A stretch of 64,000 nt of DNA, taken from contig NZ_CAXHZL010000008.1 of NCBI RefSeq assembly GCF_964022235.1, positions 62,001-126,000 of the forward strand, read 5' to 3'. Below the pieces are notes generated by a model that was not told where the DNA came from, made no database searches, and saw only the letters and a program-made list of their open reading frames with translations. The stretch comes from Limimaricola sp964022235. GTDB lineage: Bacteria; Pseudomonadota; Alphaproteobacteria; Rhodobacterales; Rhodobacteraceae. The position numbers and the translations under genes were made by a program. How positions within the stretch are numbered: the first letter of the stretch is position 1; the number at the start of each line of letters is the position of its first letter. This document shows, in pieces, positions 19,311 through 28,837 of this stretch.

Positions 19311-20567
19311 ATGTTCGCCACGGTACTGCGCAAGATCCACCGCCTGTCGCGCCGCCTCTGGGTGCGGGTCACCCTGATCTCCGGCCTTGCCTTCGTCGCC
19401 CTCGGTGCGGCCAAGCTGTTCGGGCCGATGATCCCCGACGGGCTGTCGGATGCGATCGGTGCCGATGCGCTCAATCGGCTTTTGGATATCATTTCGACCT
19501 CGATGCTCGCGGTCACCACCTTTTCGCTGTCGGTGATGGTCTCGGTGCACCAATCCGCCTCGTCCAAATGGACGCCGCGCGCGCATCGGATGCTGCTGGC
19601 CGACACCACCACCCAGACCGTTCTGGCCACCTTCGTGGGCGCCTACATCTATTCTCTGGCCGCGATCATCCTGCTCTCGACGCCGTACTACGGCGAAAAG
19701 GAGATCGTCACCCTCTACATCGCGACGCTCGCGGTGCTGGTGCTGATCGTCTTCGTGATCCTGCGCTGGATCCTGCATCTGCAGGCGCTCGGCAGCCTCG
19801 TCGACACCACCGCGCGGATCGAGCGCGAGGCGCTCAAGACCTTTCGCACCCGCATGGAGCGGCCCTGTCTCGGCGGCCATGCGCTGCATCCCGGCGATAT
19901 TCCCGGCACCGCGCGGCCCTTGCGGGCAGAGCGCACCGCCTATGTGCAAGCGATCTACGAGGACAGCCTTCAGGCCGCCGCCGAGGAGCACGAGGGCTTT
20001 GTCTACCTCGACGCGCCGGTGGGCCGGTTCGTGCATCAAGGCGAGACCATCGCCCATCTCGTCGGTGGTGGCGAGGCGCTGGAGGAGGCGGTGCGCGACC
20101 ATATTCATATGGGCGAGCTGCGCACCGCCGAGCAGGACCCGCGCTTTGCTTTGATCATGCTCTCCGAGATCGGCTCCAAGGCACTGTCGCCCGGCATCAA
20201 CGATCCGGGCACCGCGATCGATGTGATCGGTCGTATCGGTCGGGTCATCGGTTCGTATCGCGACGAGATCGCGCATGGCCGGGAGGAGGCGATCCATGAT
20301 CGGCTCTGGGTGGTGCCGCTCGACGCGCGCGACCTGATGCAGGACGGGTTCGGCGCCATGGCTCGCGATGGCGCGGCGCAGGTCGAGGTGCTGATCTCGA
20401 TGCTCAAGACCCTCGAGGCGCTTGGCCGTCACCCCGACAGCACCATCGCCGCCGCCGCGCGCGCGATGGCGCATGAGGCGGTGGCGCGTGGCCGCGCGGC
20501 GCTCGAATTCGCGCCCGACCGCGACAGGCTTGCCCACGCGGCCCCCGAACAGGCCGCCAAGGCCTGA
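19311..20567 (+). CDS. DUF2254 family membrane protein
   Basis: A 418-residue protein with four predicted membrane helices in the first 160 residues and a soluble C-terminal domain containing the conserved SEIGSKALSPGINDPGTA stretch, diagnostic of DUF2254. The family has no known function. The ATG at 19311 has GGAAGAG just upstream; an in-frame ATG at 19299 lacks a site. It is convergent with the SYLF lipoprotein gene, with 2 bases between their stops. Confidence 0.88.
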   Translation: MFATVLRKIHRLSRRLWVRVTLISGLAFVALGAAKLFGPMIPDGLSDAIGADALNRLLDIISTSMLAVTTFSLSVMVSVHQSASSKWTPRAHRMLLADTTTQTVLATFVGAYIYSLAAIILLSTPYYGEKEIVTLYIATLAVLVLIVFVILRWILHLQALGSLVDTTARIEREALKTFRTRMERPCLGGHALHPGDIPGTARPLRAERTAYVQAIYEDSLQAAAEEHEGFVYLDAPVGRFVHQGETIAHLVGGGEALEEAVRDHIHMGELRTAEQDPRFALIMLSEIGSKALSPGINDPGTAIDVIGRIGRVIGSYRDEIAHGREEAIHDRLWVVPLDARDLMQDGFGAMARDGAAQVEVLISMLKTLEALGRHPDSTIAAAARAMAHEAVARGRAALEFAPDRDRLAHAAPEQAAKA

Positions 20568-20569
20568 GG

Positions 20570-21127
20570 TCAGGGGATGATGCGGCTGTATTTCGTGCCC
20601 TCGAGCGTCGCGCCGACCCGCAGGCCAGTCTGCGCGAAGACCACGGCGATCACCGGCGACAGCGAGGTCGTGGTCTCGGCCTTGAGCATCTCGCCCCGGT
20701 CGTTGATCGCGTATTCCACGTCGGCTCCGGCGGCCCAGCCGGGCGCGCGGCGGAAATCGCCTAGCGCCTGCTCGGTCATGAAGAACAACACATGGCTGAA
20801 CTGCTGCGCGCCGATCTGCAGGCCTGCGCTTGCGGTGGCGGCGGAGTAGTAGTCGACGACGCTGCGCCCCACCAAGAGCGCGCCGCGCCCGTAAGCGCCG
20901 CCAAGACCCAAGCCGACCTCAGTCATCAGTGGCATCACCAGCATGCCGCGCGATTGCGCCGAAAGCTCGCGCGTGCCGGGGTATTGCTCGTACATGTGGT
21001 CGAGCGTGCTTTGCACCCGTGCGTCGAGACGCGACCCGCCGTCGCTGCCCACGCCGTTGCCGCAGGCGGCCAGAAGGCCGGTGGCGCCGAGGCCGAGCAT
21101 CAGCCCGCGCCGTGTCGTCTTTTCCAT
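20570..21127 (-). CDS. SYLF/Ysc84-domain lipoprotein
   Basis: A 185-residue exported lipoprotein. The N-terminus has a twin arginine (TTRRGLMLG) followed by a hydrophobic run and lipobox LLAAC, so a Tat-type lipoprotein signal is possible. The mature part matches the SYLF (Ysc84) domain, with GLGLGGAYGRGALL and the C-terminal GLRVGATLEGTKYSRI. SYLF proteins bind lipids in other organisms. The start at 21127 has GAGGGG 6 bases upstream; an in-frame ATG lies five codons earlier. Confidence 0.85.
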   Translation of the reverse strand: MEKTTRRGLMLGLGATGLLAACGNGVGSDGGSRLDARVQSTLDHMYEQYPGTRELSAQSRGMLVMPLMTEVGLGLGGAYGRGALLVGRSVVDYYSAATASAGLQIGAQQFSHVLFFMTEQALGDFRRAPGWAAGADVEYAINDRGEMLKAETTTSLSPVIAVVFAQTGLRVGATLEGTKYSRIIP

Positions 21128-21231
21128 GTCGCTGCCCCTCATGCGATGTCGTGCCGCCCTTGTGTCCGGGCGCTCGGGCCGACCATAGGCCAGCCCGTCG
21201 TCGCTGTCATCCACCGAGGGCCGAGGTCATG

Positions 21232-22233
21232 TCAGCCGGCCATGATCCGCGCGGCGCGCGGCGCGAAATAGGTCAGTACGCCGTCGCAACCGGCACGGCG
21301 GAACGCCAGCAGGCTCTCCATCATCACCCGGTCGCCATCGACCCAGCCGTTGCGCGCGGCGCCTTCGATCATCGCGTATTCGCCCGACACCTGATAGGCA
21401 AAGGTTGGCACCGCGAAGCTCTCCTTCACCCGCGCACAGATATCGAGATAGCTCAGCCCCGGCTTGACCATCACCATGTCCGCCCCCTCCGAGAGGTCGC
21501 GCCCGACCATGCGCAGCGCCTCTTCGGCATTGGCCGGGTCGATCTGATAGGTCTTCTTGTCGCCCTTGAGGGCACCCGACGCACCCACCGCGTCGCGGAA
21601 CGGGCCGTAAAAGGCGCTCGCGAATTTGGCGGCATAGCTCAGGATCGCGACATGGCCTTGGCCCTCGGCCTCGAGCGCGGCGCGGATCGCGCCGATGCGC
21701 CCGTCCATCATGTCCGACGGACCCAGGATGTCGGCACCCGCGCGCGCCTGCGCCAGCGCCATCTTGACCAGCGCCTCGACCGTGGCGTCGTTGACGATCT
21801 CGCCATCCACCACATAGCCGTCGTGGCCGTTGATGTTGTAGGGGTCGAGCGCGATGTCGGTCATCAGCGCCATCTCGGGCACCGCGTCCTTGATCGCCCG
21901 GATCGCGGTGTTGGTCAGGTTGTCGTCCGACCAGGCTTCGGCGCAATCCTCGGTGCGGCTTTCGGGGCCGGTATAGGGGAACAGGCACATCGCGGGGATG
22001 CCCAAGGCGTGCGCCTCGCGCGCCGCCGTGACGGCGCGGTCGACGGTCAGGCGCGACACGCCCGGCATCGAGGCGATGGCGCTCTGCTCATCCTTGCCTG
22101 CCTGCAGGAAGATCGGCCAGATCAGATTGTCGGGCGTCATCGCCGTTTCGCGGGTCAGGGCGCGCAGGGCCGGGGTGCGGCGCAGGCGGCGCGGGCGCGA
22201 AAGCGGGAAGGGGGCGGCGAAAGGCTGCGGCAT
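21232..22233 (-). CDS. hemB: Porphobilinogen synthase (5-aminolevulinate dehydratase)
   Basis: Condenses two 5-aminolevulinate molecules in haem and bacteriochlorophyll synthesis. The protein is 333 residues. The Schiff-base lysines are Lys203 (YAAKFASAFYG) and Lys257 (MVKPGLSYLD). The zinc-site cysteines of the E. coli enzyme are replaced (ALDPYNINGHDG), so it is of the Mg- or metal-independent type, as in other alphaproteobacteria. It is a single-gene unit, divergent from the membrane protein at 22365. Confidence 0.97.
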   Translation of the reverse strand: MPQPFAAPFPLSRPRRLRRTPALRALTRETAMTPDNLIWPIFLQAGKDEQSAIASMPGVSRLTVDRAVTAAREAHALGIPAMCLFPYTGPESRTEDCAEAWSDDNLTNTAIRAIKDAVPEMALMTDIALDPYNINGHDGYVVDGEIVNDATVEALVKMALAQARAGADILGPSDMMDGRIGAIRAALEAEGQGHVAILSYAAKFASAFYGPFRDAVGASGALKGDKKTYQIDPANAEEALRMVGRDLSEGADMVMVKPGLSYLDICARVKESFAVPTFAYQVSGEYAMIEGAARNGWVDGDRVMMESLLAFRRAGCDGVLTYFAPRAARIMAG

Positions 22234-22364
22234 CGAGGCGTCTCCCGAGCGGGGTTTTCATATCACAGCCTCGGGGTGGCACGGTTCGTCGCGGGTCACA
22301 AGTCTGGGCATCGGTCGGGGGCGGGGATAGGTTCCGCCCGAGCGAACGACCGGATGACCCACGC

Positions 22365-22889
22365 GTGACCCTGACCCAGACCCTCTTCGAAGTCATCGAC
22401 ATGCGGTCCTTTTCGAACCTGTGGTTCTGGATCATGCTGGCTCTGGTCTGGTCCTCGGTCAGCCATCGGGTGATCGGCGTGCCCTTCGACATGGTGACGC
22501 GCGCGCGCCGCTTCGGCGGCCAGTCCGAGCGCGACCTCGTCGATCTGGTGCGGATCAACGTCAACCGGATGCTGCATGTCGCGCATGTAGCGGGAAGCTG
22601 GCTCGCAGCGCTCGGGGCCTTCGTTCTCAGCTCGCTGCTGCTACTGGCCTTCTGGTACGACGTCGAATTCGCGCAGGCGGTGGTGCTGATCGCGCTGCCC
22701 CTCAGTCTCGTGACGCTGATGGCCTTTGCCACGGCGCGACGCATTGCCGCGGAGCAGCCCGACGCGCGGGCGCTGTGCCACCGTCTCGCGCGGCATCGTT
22801 TCTGGGTGCAGGCGATCGGCATGCTCTCGATCTTCGTCACCGCGATGTACGGCATGTACCAGAACCTTTCCGTCGCGCCGGGGTTCTGA
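22365..22889 (+). CDS. Membrane protein, family sometimes labelled 'component of SufBCD complex'
   Basis: A 174-residue protein with three or four hydrophobic helices (about 17-33, 72-118, 146-165), a conserved EVIDMRSFSNLWFW start and an amphipathic, basic middle (residues 46-70). Similar Rhodobacteraceae proteins are labelled 'component of SufBCD complex'; I recall this label but cannot see any suf gene here, so the function should be treated as unknown. The start is probably GTG at 22365; an ATG 12 codons later is the alternative. It precedes mfd by 47 bases. Confidence 0.6.
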   Translation: MTLTQTLFEVIDMRSFSNLWFWIMLALVWSSVSHRVIGVPFDMVTRARRFGGQSERDLVDLVRINVNRMLHVAHVAGSWLAALGAFVLSSLLLLAFWYDVEFAQAVVLIALPLSLVTLMAFATARRIAAEQPDARALCHRLARHRFWVQAIGMLSIFVTAMYGMYQNLSVAPGF

Positions 22890-22936
22890 TCCTTCGGGAC
22901 GCTTGACAGCGCCCGCCCGGAAGGTAGGTCAGCGCA

Positions 22937-25900
22937 ATGGTAAAGACGAACGGCAGCAGGATCACGGTTTCGGGTGCACCCGAAGGCTTTGACGCGACAC
23001 TTGTCCTGAAAGAGATCGAGAAGGCCGGCGGTCCGGTCATCCACGTCGCGCGCGATGACAAGCGCATGGCCTCGATGCGTGCAGCGCTCGAATTCTATGC
23101 CCCCGACTTGCCGGTCGTGACCTTCCCGGCTTGGGATTGCCTGCCCTATGACCGTGTCTCTCCCGCAGCCGAAATCTCGGCCGCGCGCATGGCGGTGCTG
23201 GCGGGGCTGCTGCACGGCATGCCCGAGCGTTTCGTGCTGCTCACCACGCTCAATGCCGCGACCCAGCGCGTGCCCGCGCGCGCCACGCTGAAAGATGCGG
23301 CCTTCACCGCCCGCGTCGGCGACCGGATGGACGAGGCTGCGCTGCGCGCCTTTCTCGTGCGGATGGGCTTTACCCAAAGCCCGACCGTGACCGAACCGGG
23401 CGACTACGCGATCCGCGGCGGTATCATCGACATCTATGCTCCCGGCCAGGGCGGCCCGGTCCGGCTCGACATGTTCGGCGACGTGCTCGACGGCGCGCGC
23501 CGGTTCGACCCGGGCAGCCAGCGCACCACCGAAAAACTCGATCGGATCGAGCTGGCCCCCGTCTCGGAGGTGATCCTCGACGAAGCGGCGATCACCCGGT
23601 TTCGACAGACCTACCGCATCGAATTCGGCGCCGCCGGCACCGATGATCCGCTCTATGAGGCGGTCACGGCGGGGCGCAAGCAGTCGGGCATGGAGCATTG
23701 GCTCGGCTTCTTTCAGGACGATCTGGAGACGCTGTTCGATTACCTGCCCGGCGCGCCGGTGACGCTCGACGATCAGACGGCGCCGCGCCGCGACGCGCGC
23801 TGGACGCTGGTGTCCGACGCCTACGAAACCCGCCGCCATGCGCTCCAGCAAAAGGGGCGGATGGATTCGGTCTACAAGCCCAGCCCGCCAAAGCTGCTCT
23901 ACCTCGACGATGACGCTTGGGTTCAGGCCACCGAGGGCCGGCGTGTGTTGCGCTTTGCACCGATCCAGCAGGCCACCGGCCCCGGCGTGATCGACGCGGG
24001 CGGACGCATCGGGCGCAATTTCTCGCCCGAGCGGCAGCAGGAGAGCGTCAGCCTGTTCGAAGCGCTGGCCGCGCATGTGAAGGACCGCCTGAAGGCCGGG
24101 CCGGTGGTCATCGCCTCCTACTCCGAAGGCGCGCGCGAGCGGCTTTCGGGGCTGATTGAGGACGAGGGCCTGACCGAAACGATCCATGTGCGCGACTGGA
24201 AGGGTGTGGGCAAGCGCGGCCTTCACCTTGCCGTCTGGCCGCTGGAGCACGGGTTCCAGACCGACGATGCGACCGTCATCTCCGAGCAGGACGTGCTGGG
24301 AGAACGCCTCATTCGCCGCGCCCGCAAGAAGCGCCGCGCCGACAACTTCCTCACCGAGACGCAAAGCCTGAGCGCGGGCGATCTCGTCGTGCATGTCGAT
24401 CACGGCGTCGGTCGCTATCACGGGCTCGAAGTGGTGACGGCGCTGGGGGCCGCGCATGAATGCCTGCTGATCGAATACGCCGAGAATGCGAAACTCTATC
24501 TGCCGGTCGAGAACATTGAGCTTCTAAGCCGCTTCGGTCACGAAGAAGGCATGCTCGACAAGTTGGGCGGCGGCGCTTGGCAGGCCAAGAAGGCCAAGCT
24601 CAAGGAGCGCATCCGCCAAGCTGCCGAGCGGCTCATCCGCATCGCCGCCGAGCGGGCGTTGCGCTCTGCGCCCAAGCTGATCCCGCACGACAGCATCTGG
24701 GAACAGTTCCTCGCCCGGTTCCCCTATGACGAGACCGAGGATCAGCTTCAGGCGATCGAGGACGTGCTCAACGACATGGAGTCGGGCCACCCGATGGACC
24801 GGCTGATCTGCGGCGACGTGGGCTTCGGCAAGACCGAGGTGGCGATCCGCGCAGCCTTTGTCGCGGCGATGTCGGGCGTGCAGGTGGCCGTCATCGCGCC
24901 GACCACGCTGCTCGCGCGCCAGCACTACAAGAATTTCGCCGAACGCTTCCGCGGCTTTCCGATCAACGTGCGGCCCCTGTCGCGCTTTGTGTCGGCCAAG
25001 GAGGCGTCCGAGACCCGCGCCGGGATCACCAGCGGGCATGTCGACATCGTCGTGGGCACCCATGCGCTGCTCGCCAAGAGCGTGAAGTTCCGTGATCTGG
25101 GTCTGCTCATCATCGACGAGGAGCAGCATTTCGGCGTGAACCACAAGGAGCGTCTCAAGGCGCTGCGCACCGATGTCCATGTGCTGACGCTGACCGCGAC
25201 GCCGATCCCGCGGACGCTGCAGATGTCGCTCACCGGGGTGCGGGATCTGTCGATTATCGGCACGCCGCCCGTCGACCGTCTCGCGATCCGCACCTATGTC
25301 AGCGAATTCGATGCCGTCACCGTGCGCGAGGCGCTCTTGCGCGAACGTTTCCGGGGCGGGCAAAGCTTTTTCGTGGTCCCGCGCGTCAACGACCTACCCG
25401 AGATCGAGGCCTTCTTGCGCGATGAGGTGCCCGAAGTGTCCTATGTCGTCGCGCATGGCCAGATGGCGGCGGGCGAGCTCGACGAGCGGATGAACGCCTT
25501 CTACGACGGGCGCTACGACGTGCTTCTGGCGACCACGATCGTGGAGAGTGGCCTCGACATTCCGACGGCCAACACGATGATCGTGCACCGCGCCGACATG
25601 TTCGGTCTGGCGCAACTCTATCAGATCCGGGGCCGGGTCGGGCGCTCCAAGACCCGCGCCTACGCCTATCTGACGACGCGACCGCGCGCGCCGCTAACGC
25701 CGGGGGCCGAGAAACGGCTGCGAGTTCTGGGCAGCATCGACAGCCTCGGCGCGGGCTTTACCCTTGCCAGTCAGGATCTCGACATTCGCGGTGCGGGCAA
25801 CCTCATCGGTGAGGAGCAGTCGGGCCAGATGCGCGAGGTCGGCTTCGAGCTGTATCAGCAGATGCTCGAGGAGCAGATCTCCAAGATCCGTTCCGGCGAG

Positions 25901-26404
25901 GCCGAGGGCCTGTCCGAGAGCGAGGGTCAATGGGCCCCGCAGATCAACCTCGGTGTACCGGTGCTGATCCCCGAGGATTATGTGCCGGATCTCGACGTGC
26001 GGCTGGGCCTCTATCGCCGCCTGTCCGAGCTGACCACCAAGGTCGAGCTCGAAGGCTTTGCCGCCGAACTGATCGACCGCTTCGGCCCGCTGCCGCGCGA
26101 GGTCAACACGCTCATGCTGGTGGTGCGCATCAAGGCAATGTGCCTGCGCGCGGGCATCAGCCAATTGGATGGCGGGCCGAAAGGGGCCACCATCCGCTTC
26201 CACAATGACAAGTTCGTCTCGCCCGAGGGGCTGGTCGAATTCATTCAGGACCAGAAGGGTCAGGCCAAGGTGAAGGACAACAAGATCGTCGTGATGCGCG
26301 ACTGGTCGAAAGAGGCGGACAAGATCCGCGGCGCCTTCGGTCTTGCCCGTGAGCTGGCCGAAAAGGTCAAGGCGGCCAAGAGGGCCAAGGCGGACGCTCA
26401 GTGA
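22937..26404 (+). CDS. mfd: Transcription-repair coupling factor Mfd
   Basis: Removes RNA polymerase stalled at DNA lesions and recruits UvrA. The protein is 1155 residues. It has the UvrB-like N-terminal region, the RNA-polymerase interaction (CarD-like) domain around residues 475-540 (LSAGDLVVHVDHGVG), Walker A GDVGFGKTE near 627, the DEEQHFG box near 728, QIRGRVGRSKTRAY, and the TRCF C-terminal domain. Its stop overlaps the next start (GTGA), making mfd the first gene of a four-gene overlapping set with glycosyl- and lipid-transfer genes. Confidence 0.97.
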   Translation: MVKTNGSRITVSGAPEGFDATLVLKEIEKAGGPVIHVARDDKRMASMRAALEFYAPDLPVVTFPAWDCLPYDRVSPAAEISAARMAVLAGLLHGMPERFVLLTTLNAATQRVPARATLKDAAFTARVGDRMDEAALRAFLVRMGFTQSPTVTEPGDYAIRGGIIDIYAPGQGGPVRLDMFGDVLDGARRFDPGSQRTTEKLDRIELAPVSEVILDEAAITRFRQTYRIEFGAAGTDDPLYEAVTAGRKQSGMEHWLGFFQDDLETLFDYLPGAPVTLDDQTAPRRDARWTLVSDAYETRRHALQQKGRMDSVYKPSPPKLLYLDDDAWVQATEGRRVLRFAPIQQATGPGVIDAGGRIGRNFSPERQQESVSLFEALAAHVKDRLKAGPVVIASYSEGARERLSGLIEDEGLTETIHVRDWKGVGKRGLHLAVWPLEHGFQTDDATVISEQDVLGERLIRRARKKRRADNFLTETQSLSAGDLVVHVDHGVGRYHGLEVVTALGAAHECLLIEYAENAKLYLPVENIELLSRFGHEEGMLDKLGGGAWQAKKAKLKERIRQAAERLIRIAAERALRSAPKLIPHDSIWEQFLARFPYDETEDQLQAIEDVLNDMESGHPMDRLICGDVGFGKTEVAIRAAFVAAMSGVQVAVIAPTTLLARQHYKNFAERFRGFPINVRPLSRFVSAKEASETRAGITSGHVDIVVGTHALLAKSVKFRDLGLLIIDEEQHFGVNHKERLKALRTDVHVLTLTATPIPRTLQMSLTGVRDLSIIGTPPVDRLAIRTYVSEFDAVTVREALLRERFRGGQSFFVVPRVNDLPEIEAFLRDEVPEVSYVVAHGQMAAGELDERMNAFYDGRYDVLLATTIVESGLDIPTANTMIVHRADMFGLAQLYQIRGRVGRSKTRAYAYLTTRPRAPLTPGAEKRLRVLGSIDSLGAGFTLASQDLDIRGAGNLIGEEQSGQMREVGFELYQQMLEEQISKIRSGEAEGLSESEGQWAPQINLGVPVLIPEDYVPDLDVRLGLYRRLSELTTKVELEGFAAELIDRFGPLPREVNTLMLVVRIKAMCLRAGISQLDGGPKGATIRFHNDKFVSPEGLVEFIQDQKGQAKVKDNKIVVMRDWSKEADKIRGAFGLARELAEKVKAAKRAKADAQ

Positions 26405-27144
26405 GTAATTCGACATTAGATGCGTCGAGCAGTCGTCTGATAACGCTCGTTATTCCTGCTTTCAATGAGGCCGGTAACATCGATGCATTGGTGCAGGAAT
26501 CCTTCGATGTTTTGCCCGAGACCCTGCTGGGCGAGTTGATCGTGGTCGACGATTGCTCGACCGACGACAGTGCGGCGCGGCTGGCAGCACTGCAGGCGCG
26601 TCACCCGCGTTTGCGGGTGCTGCGCCATGTCACCAACGCGGGCCAGAGCGCCAGCGTGCGCAGCGGCGTCGCCGCCGCGCGCTATCCATTGATCGCAACG
26701 CTGGACGGCGACGGGCAGAACCCGCCGGGCGACATCCCGGAACTGGTCGCCGCATATGATCCCGCCGGTCCCCAGCTCATCGGTGGCGTGCGCGCCAAGC
26801 GGCGCGACACCTGGTCGAAGCGCACCGCATCGAGGCTGGCCAACGCGCTGCGCCGTCGGATCCTGCGTGACGATTGCCCCGATACCGGCTGCGGCCTCAA
26901 AGTGTTCGAGCGGGACCGCCACCTCGCGCTGCCGTTCTTTCACGGCCAGCACCGCTATCTGCCAGCGTTGTTTCGAGCTTACGGAGCGAGCACCGCCTAT
27001 GTGCCGATCGGCGACCGAACCCGCCGCTACGGTGCATCGAACTACACCAACTGGCGGCGCGGCCTGCAGGGGATTCCGGATCTGATGGGGGTGCGCTGGC
27101 TGCTGATGCGCGCGCGTCCGGTGCGTGCCGAGGAGGTGCAATGA
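26401..27144 (+). CDS. Polyprenyl-phosphate glycosyltransferase, family GT2 (DPM1/ArnC/GtrB-like)
   Basis: A 247-residue GT2 enzyme that would load a sugar from a nucleotide donor onto a polyprenyl phosphate. It has VIPAFNEAGNID at the N-terminus, the VVDDCSTDDS and LDGDGQNPP acidic motifs, and a DTGCGLKVF stretch typical of this branch. It lacks the two C-terminal membrane helices seen in GtrB. The GTG start overlaps the mfd stop by 4 bp, and its stop overlaps the next start (ATGA). It probably provides the lipid-linked sugar used by the GT39 enzyme two genes on. Confidence 0.88.
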   Translation: MSNSTLDASSSRLITLVIPAFNEAGNIDALVQESFDVLPETLLGELIVVDDCSTDDSAARLAALQARHPRLRVLRHVTNAGQSASVRSGVAAARYPLIATLDGDGQNPPGDIPELVAAYDPAGPQLIGGVRAKRRDTWSKRTASRLANALRRRILRDDCPDTGCGLKVFERDRHLALPFFHGQHRYLPALFRAYGASTAYVPIGDRTRRYGASNYTNWRRGLQGIPDLMGVRWLLMRARPVRAEEVQ

Positions 27145-27458
27145 GCCTGTTCACCAACTGGTTCGCCCAGACCGGCTGGACCGAAATCGCCTGGCTCACC
27201 GTCGGGTTCCTTGCGCAGGCCCTGTTTTCGGCGCGCTTTCTGGTGCAATGGATCGCCAGCGAGCGGGTGCGCAAGTCGATCGTGCCGGAAGCCTTCTGGT
27301 ATTTCTCGGCCGGTGGCGGCGCGATGCTGCTCGCCTATGCGATCTGGCGGCAGGACCCGGTGTTCATCTTGGGCCAGGCCTTCGGCCTCGTTGTCTATGC
27401 CCGCAACATCTATTTCATCTGGACCGAACGCCAAGCCGAGAACCGCGCCGAGCCATGA
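27141..27458 (+). CDS. Lipid-A-disaccharide synthase N-terminal-like (LAB_N) membrane protein
   Basis: A 105-residue protein with three hydrophobic helices that matches the LAB_N domain (PF07578), with FLAQALFSARFLVQWIASE and ending in FIWTERQ. Free-standing LAB_N proteins occur beside GT2 and GT39 glycosyltransferases and are thought to help in lipid or sugar flipping, though the biochemical role is not settled. ATGA overlaps at both ends tie it to its neighbours. Confidence 0.88.
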   Translation: MSLFTNWFAQTGWTEIAWLTVGFLAQALFSARFLVQWIASERVRKSIVPEAFWYFSAGGGAMLLAYAIWRQDPVFILGQAFGLVVYARNIYFIWTERQAENRAEP

Positions 27459-28837
27459 CGTCGGATCGTGCCTGGATCGCATTGATCATCTCTTGGGCGA
27501 TGCTGCAGGTGGCGTGGCGTTTCGTTCAAGGCCCAGCACTCGAACTCGATGAGGCCGAAGCGTTCTATTTCGCCCGTGATCTCGCTTTGGGCTACAACGC
27601 GCAGCCGCCGCTGTATTTCTGGGGGCAATGGGTCGTCTTCGCGCTGGTGGGACAGGGGATCTTCGGCCTCGCGCTGTTCAAGTATGCCTTGCTCGGAATG
27701 GCGGGCCTGGCGCTCTATGGGATGCTGCGTCGCCTGCGACCCCCCTTCGAGGCGGGCGTGGCGGTGATGGGGCTGGCCCTACTGCCCCAGGTGCTGTGGG
27801 AAGCGCAGCGCGCGCTGACCCATTCGGTCTTGGCGCTCACCATGTCCCTCATCATCATGGCGCTGGCCGACCGCGTGCTACGTGGCCCCGGGCGTGCCGG
27901 GCTGGGGGCCTGGATAGCACTTGGTGTCGCGGCTGGTCTGGGGGCCATCTCCAAGTGGAACGTGGCGTTGGTGCCGATTGCGATCCTGGTCGCGGTGGGC
28001 CTGCGCGCCGAATGGCGGTCGCGGATAGTACCGCTGGGTGCCATCGCGGCGGTGGTCACAGCCGTCGCGGTGGTGGCGGCGCCGGCATGGTGGGTGATGC
28101 ACAACCCCATGGTTGCCGGCGGGTCATTGCACAAGCTGGGGTTTGAGGAGGCAGCACCGCTGTGGCGGATGCTTCAGGGGTTGGGAAGCCTCGCCTCGGC
28201 CTGGATCGCGTTCTGCGGGCTGGTGATCCTGATCGGCGGTATGATCGCCATCGCGGCTCGCGGGCGGGCACGGTGGCATCCCGATCCACAGTCGCGACTG
28301 ATGCTGACCACCATGGTGGCAGGGGCCGTGCTCCTCATGGTCGGGGTAGTGTTCTCCGGCGCGACCGAAATCGCGGATCGCTGGCTGCTGCCGATCGCAG
28401 TGTTCTCGGGACCGGTCGTCGTGCTCTGGGCGCTCGATACGTTCGGGCCGCGCGGAAGGGCATGGCTAACGCGCGGTCTGGCCGTGCTCTGGCTTCTGGG
28501 GTTTGCCCTGTTGCCGGTTTCGGGCCGGGTCGAGCCGGGCTACCGCGCGGCCGACTATGCCGGGCTGGCCGGGCTGATCGAGGCGCACCACCCGGACGCC
28601 GCCGTGGTGACCGACAGCATATGGGTGGCCGGGAACCTTGCGCTCATCATGCCGGACCGACCCGTGTTTCGCAGCCAGGATGCGCCGCATGAGGCAGGCC
28701 CGGTGCTCTGGGTGGCGCGGTCGGGAACAGCGCAGGCATTGGCGGCCTCGAAGGGATACGTGGCGGTATCAGAGGGACGCCATCCCTTGCCGCGAGGCCG
28801 TCGTGAGGAGGCGCTGGACCTCGCGTTGAGCCGTTAG
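27455..28837 (+). CDS. GT39/ArnT-like membrane glycosyltransferase
   Basis: A 460-residue integral membrane protein with about ten helices and the GT-C motif LDEAEAFYF in the first loop (Asp32, Glu33), as in ArnT and RgtA-type enzymes that move a sugar from a polyprenyl carrier to lipid A or core. A soluble C-terminal segment follows. The start overlaps the LAB_N stop by 4 bp; its own stop overlaps the convergent dsbA-like stop. Together with the two genes before it, it forms a likely envelope-glycolipid modification set. The acceptor cannot be told from the sequence. Confidence 0.85.
   Translation: MTSDRAWIALIISWAMLQVAWRFVQGPALELDEAEAFYFARDLALGYNAQPPLYFWGQWVVFALVGQGIFGLALFKYALLGMAGLALYGMLRRLRPPFEAGVAVMGLALLPQVLWEAQRALTHSVLALTMSLIIMALADRVLRGPGRAGLGAWIALGVAAGLGAISKWNVALVPIAILVAVGLRAEWRSRIVPLGAIAAVVTAVAVVAAPAWWVMHNPMVAGGSLHKLGFEEAAPLWRMLQGLGSLASAWIAFCGLVILIGGMIAIAARGRARWHPDPQSRLMLTTMVAGAVLLMVGVVFSGATEIADRWLLPIAVFSGPVVVLWALDTFGPRGRAWLTRGLAVLWLLGFALLPVSGRVEPGYRAADYAGLAGLIEAHHPDAAVVTDSIWVAGNLALIMPDRPVFRSQDAPHEAGPVLWVARSGTAQALAASKGYVAVSEGRHPLPRGRREEALDLALSR

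Noticed and set aside
20830..22368. A 512-codon plus-strand frame over the SYLF and hemB genes
   Set aside because: It is Arg/Ala/His-rich in the manner of GC-rich antisense frames and opposes two well-identified genes.
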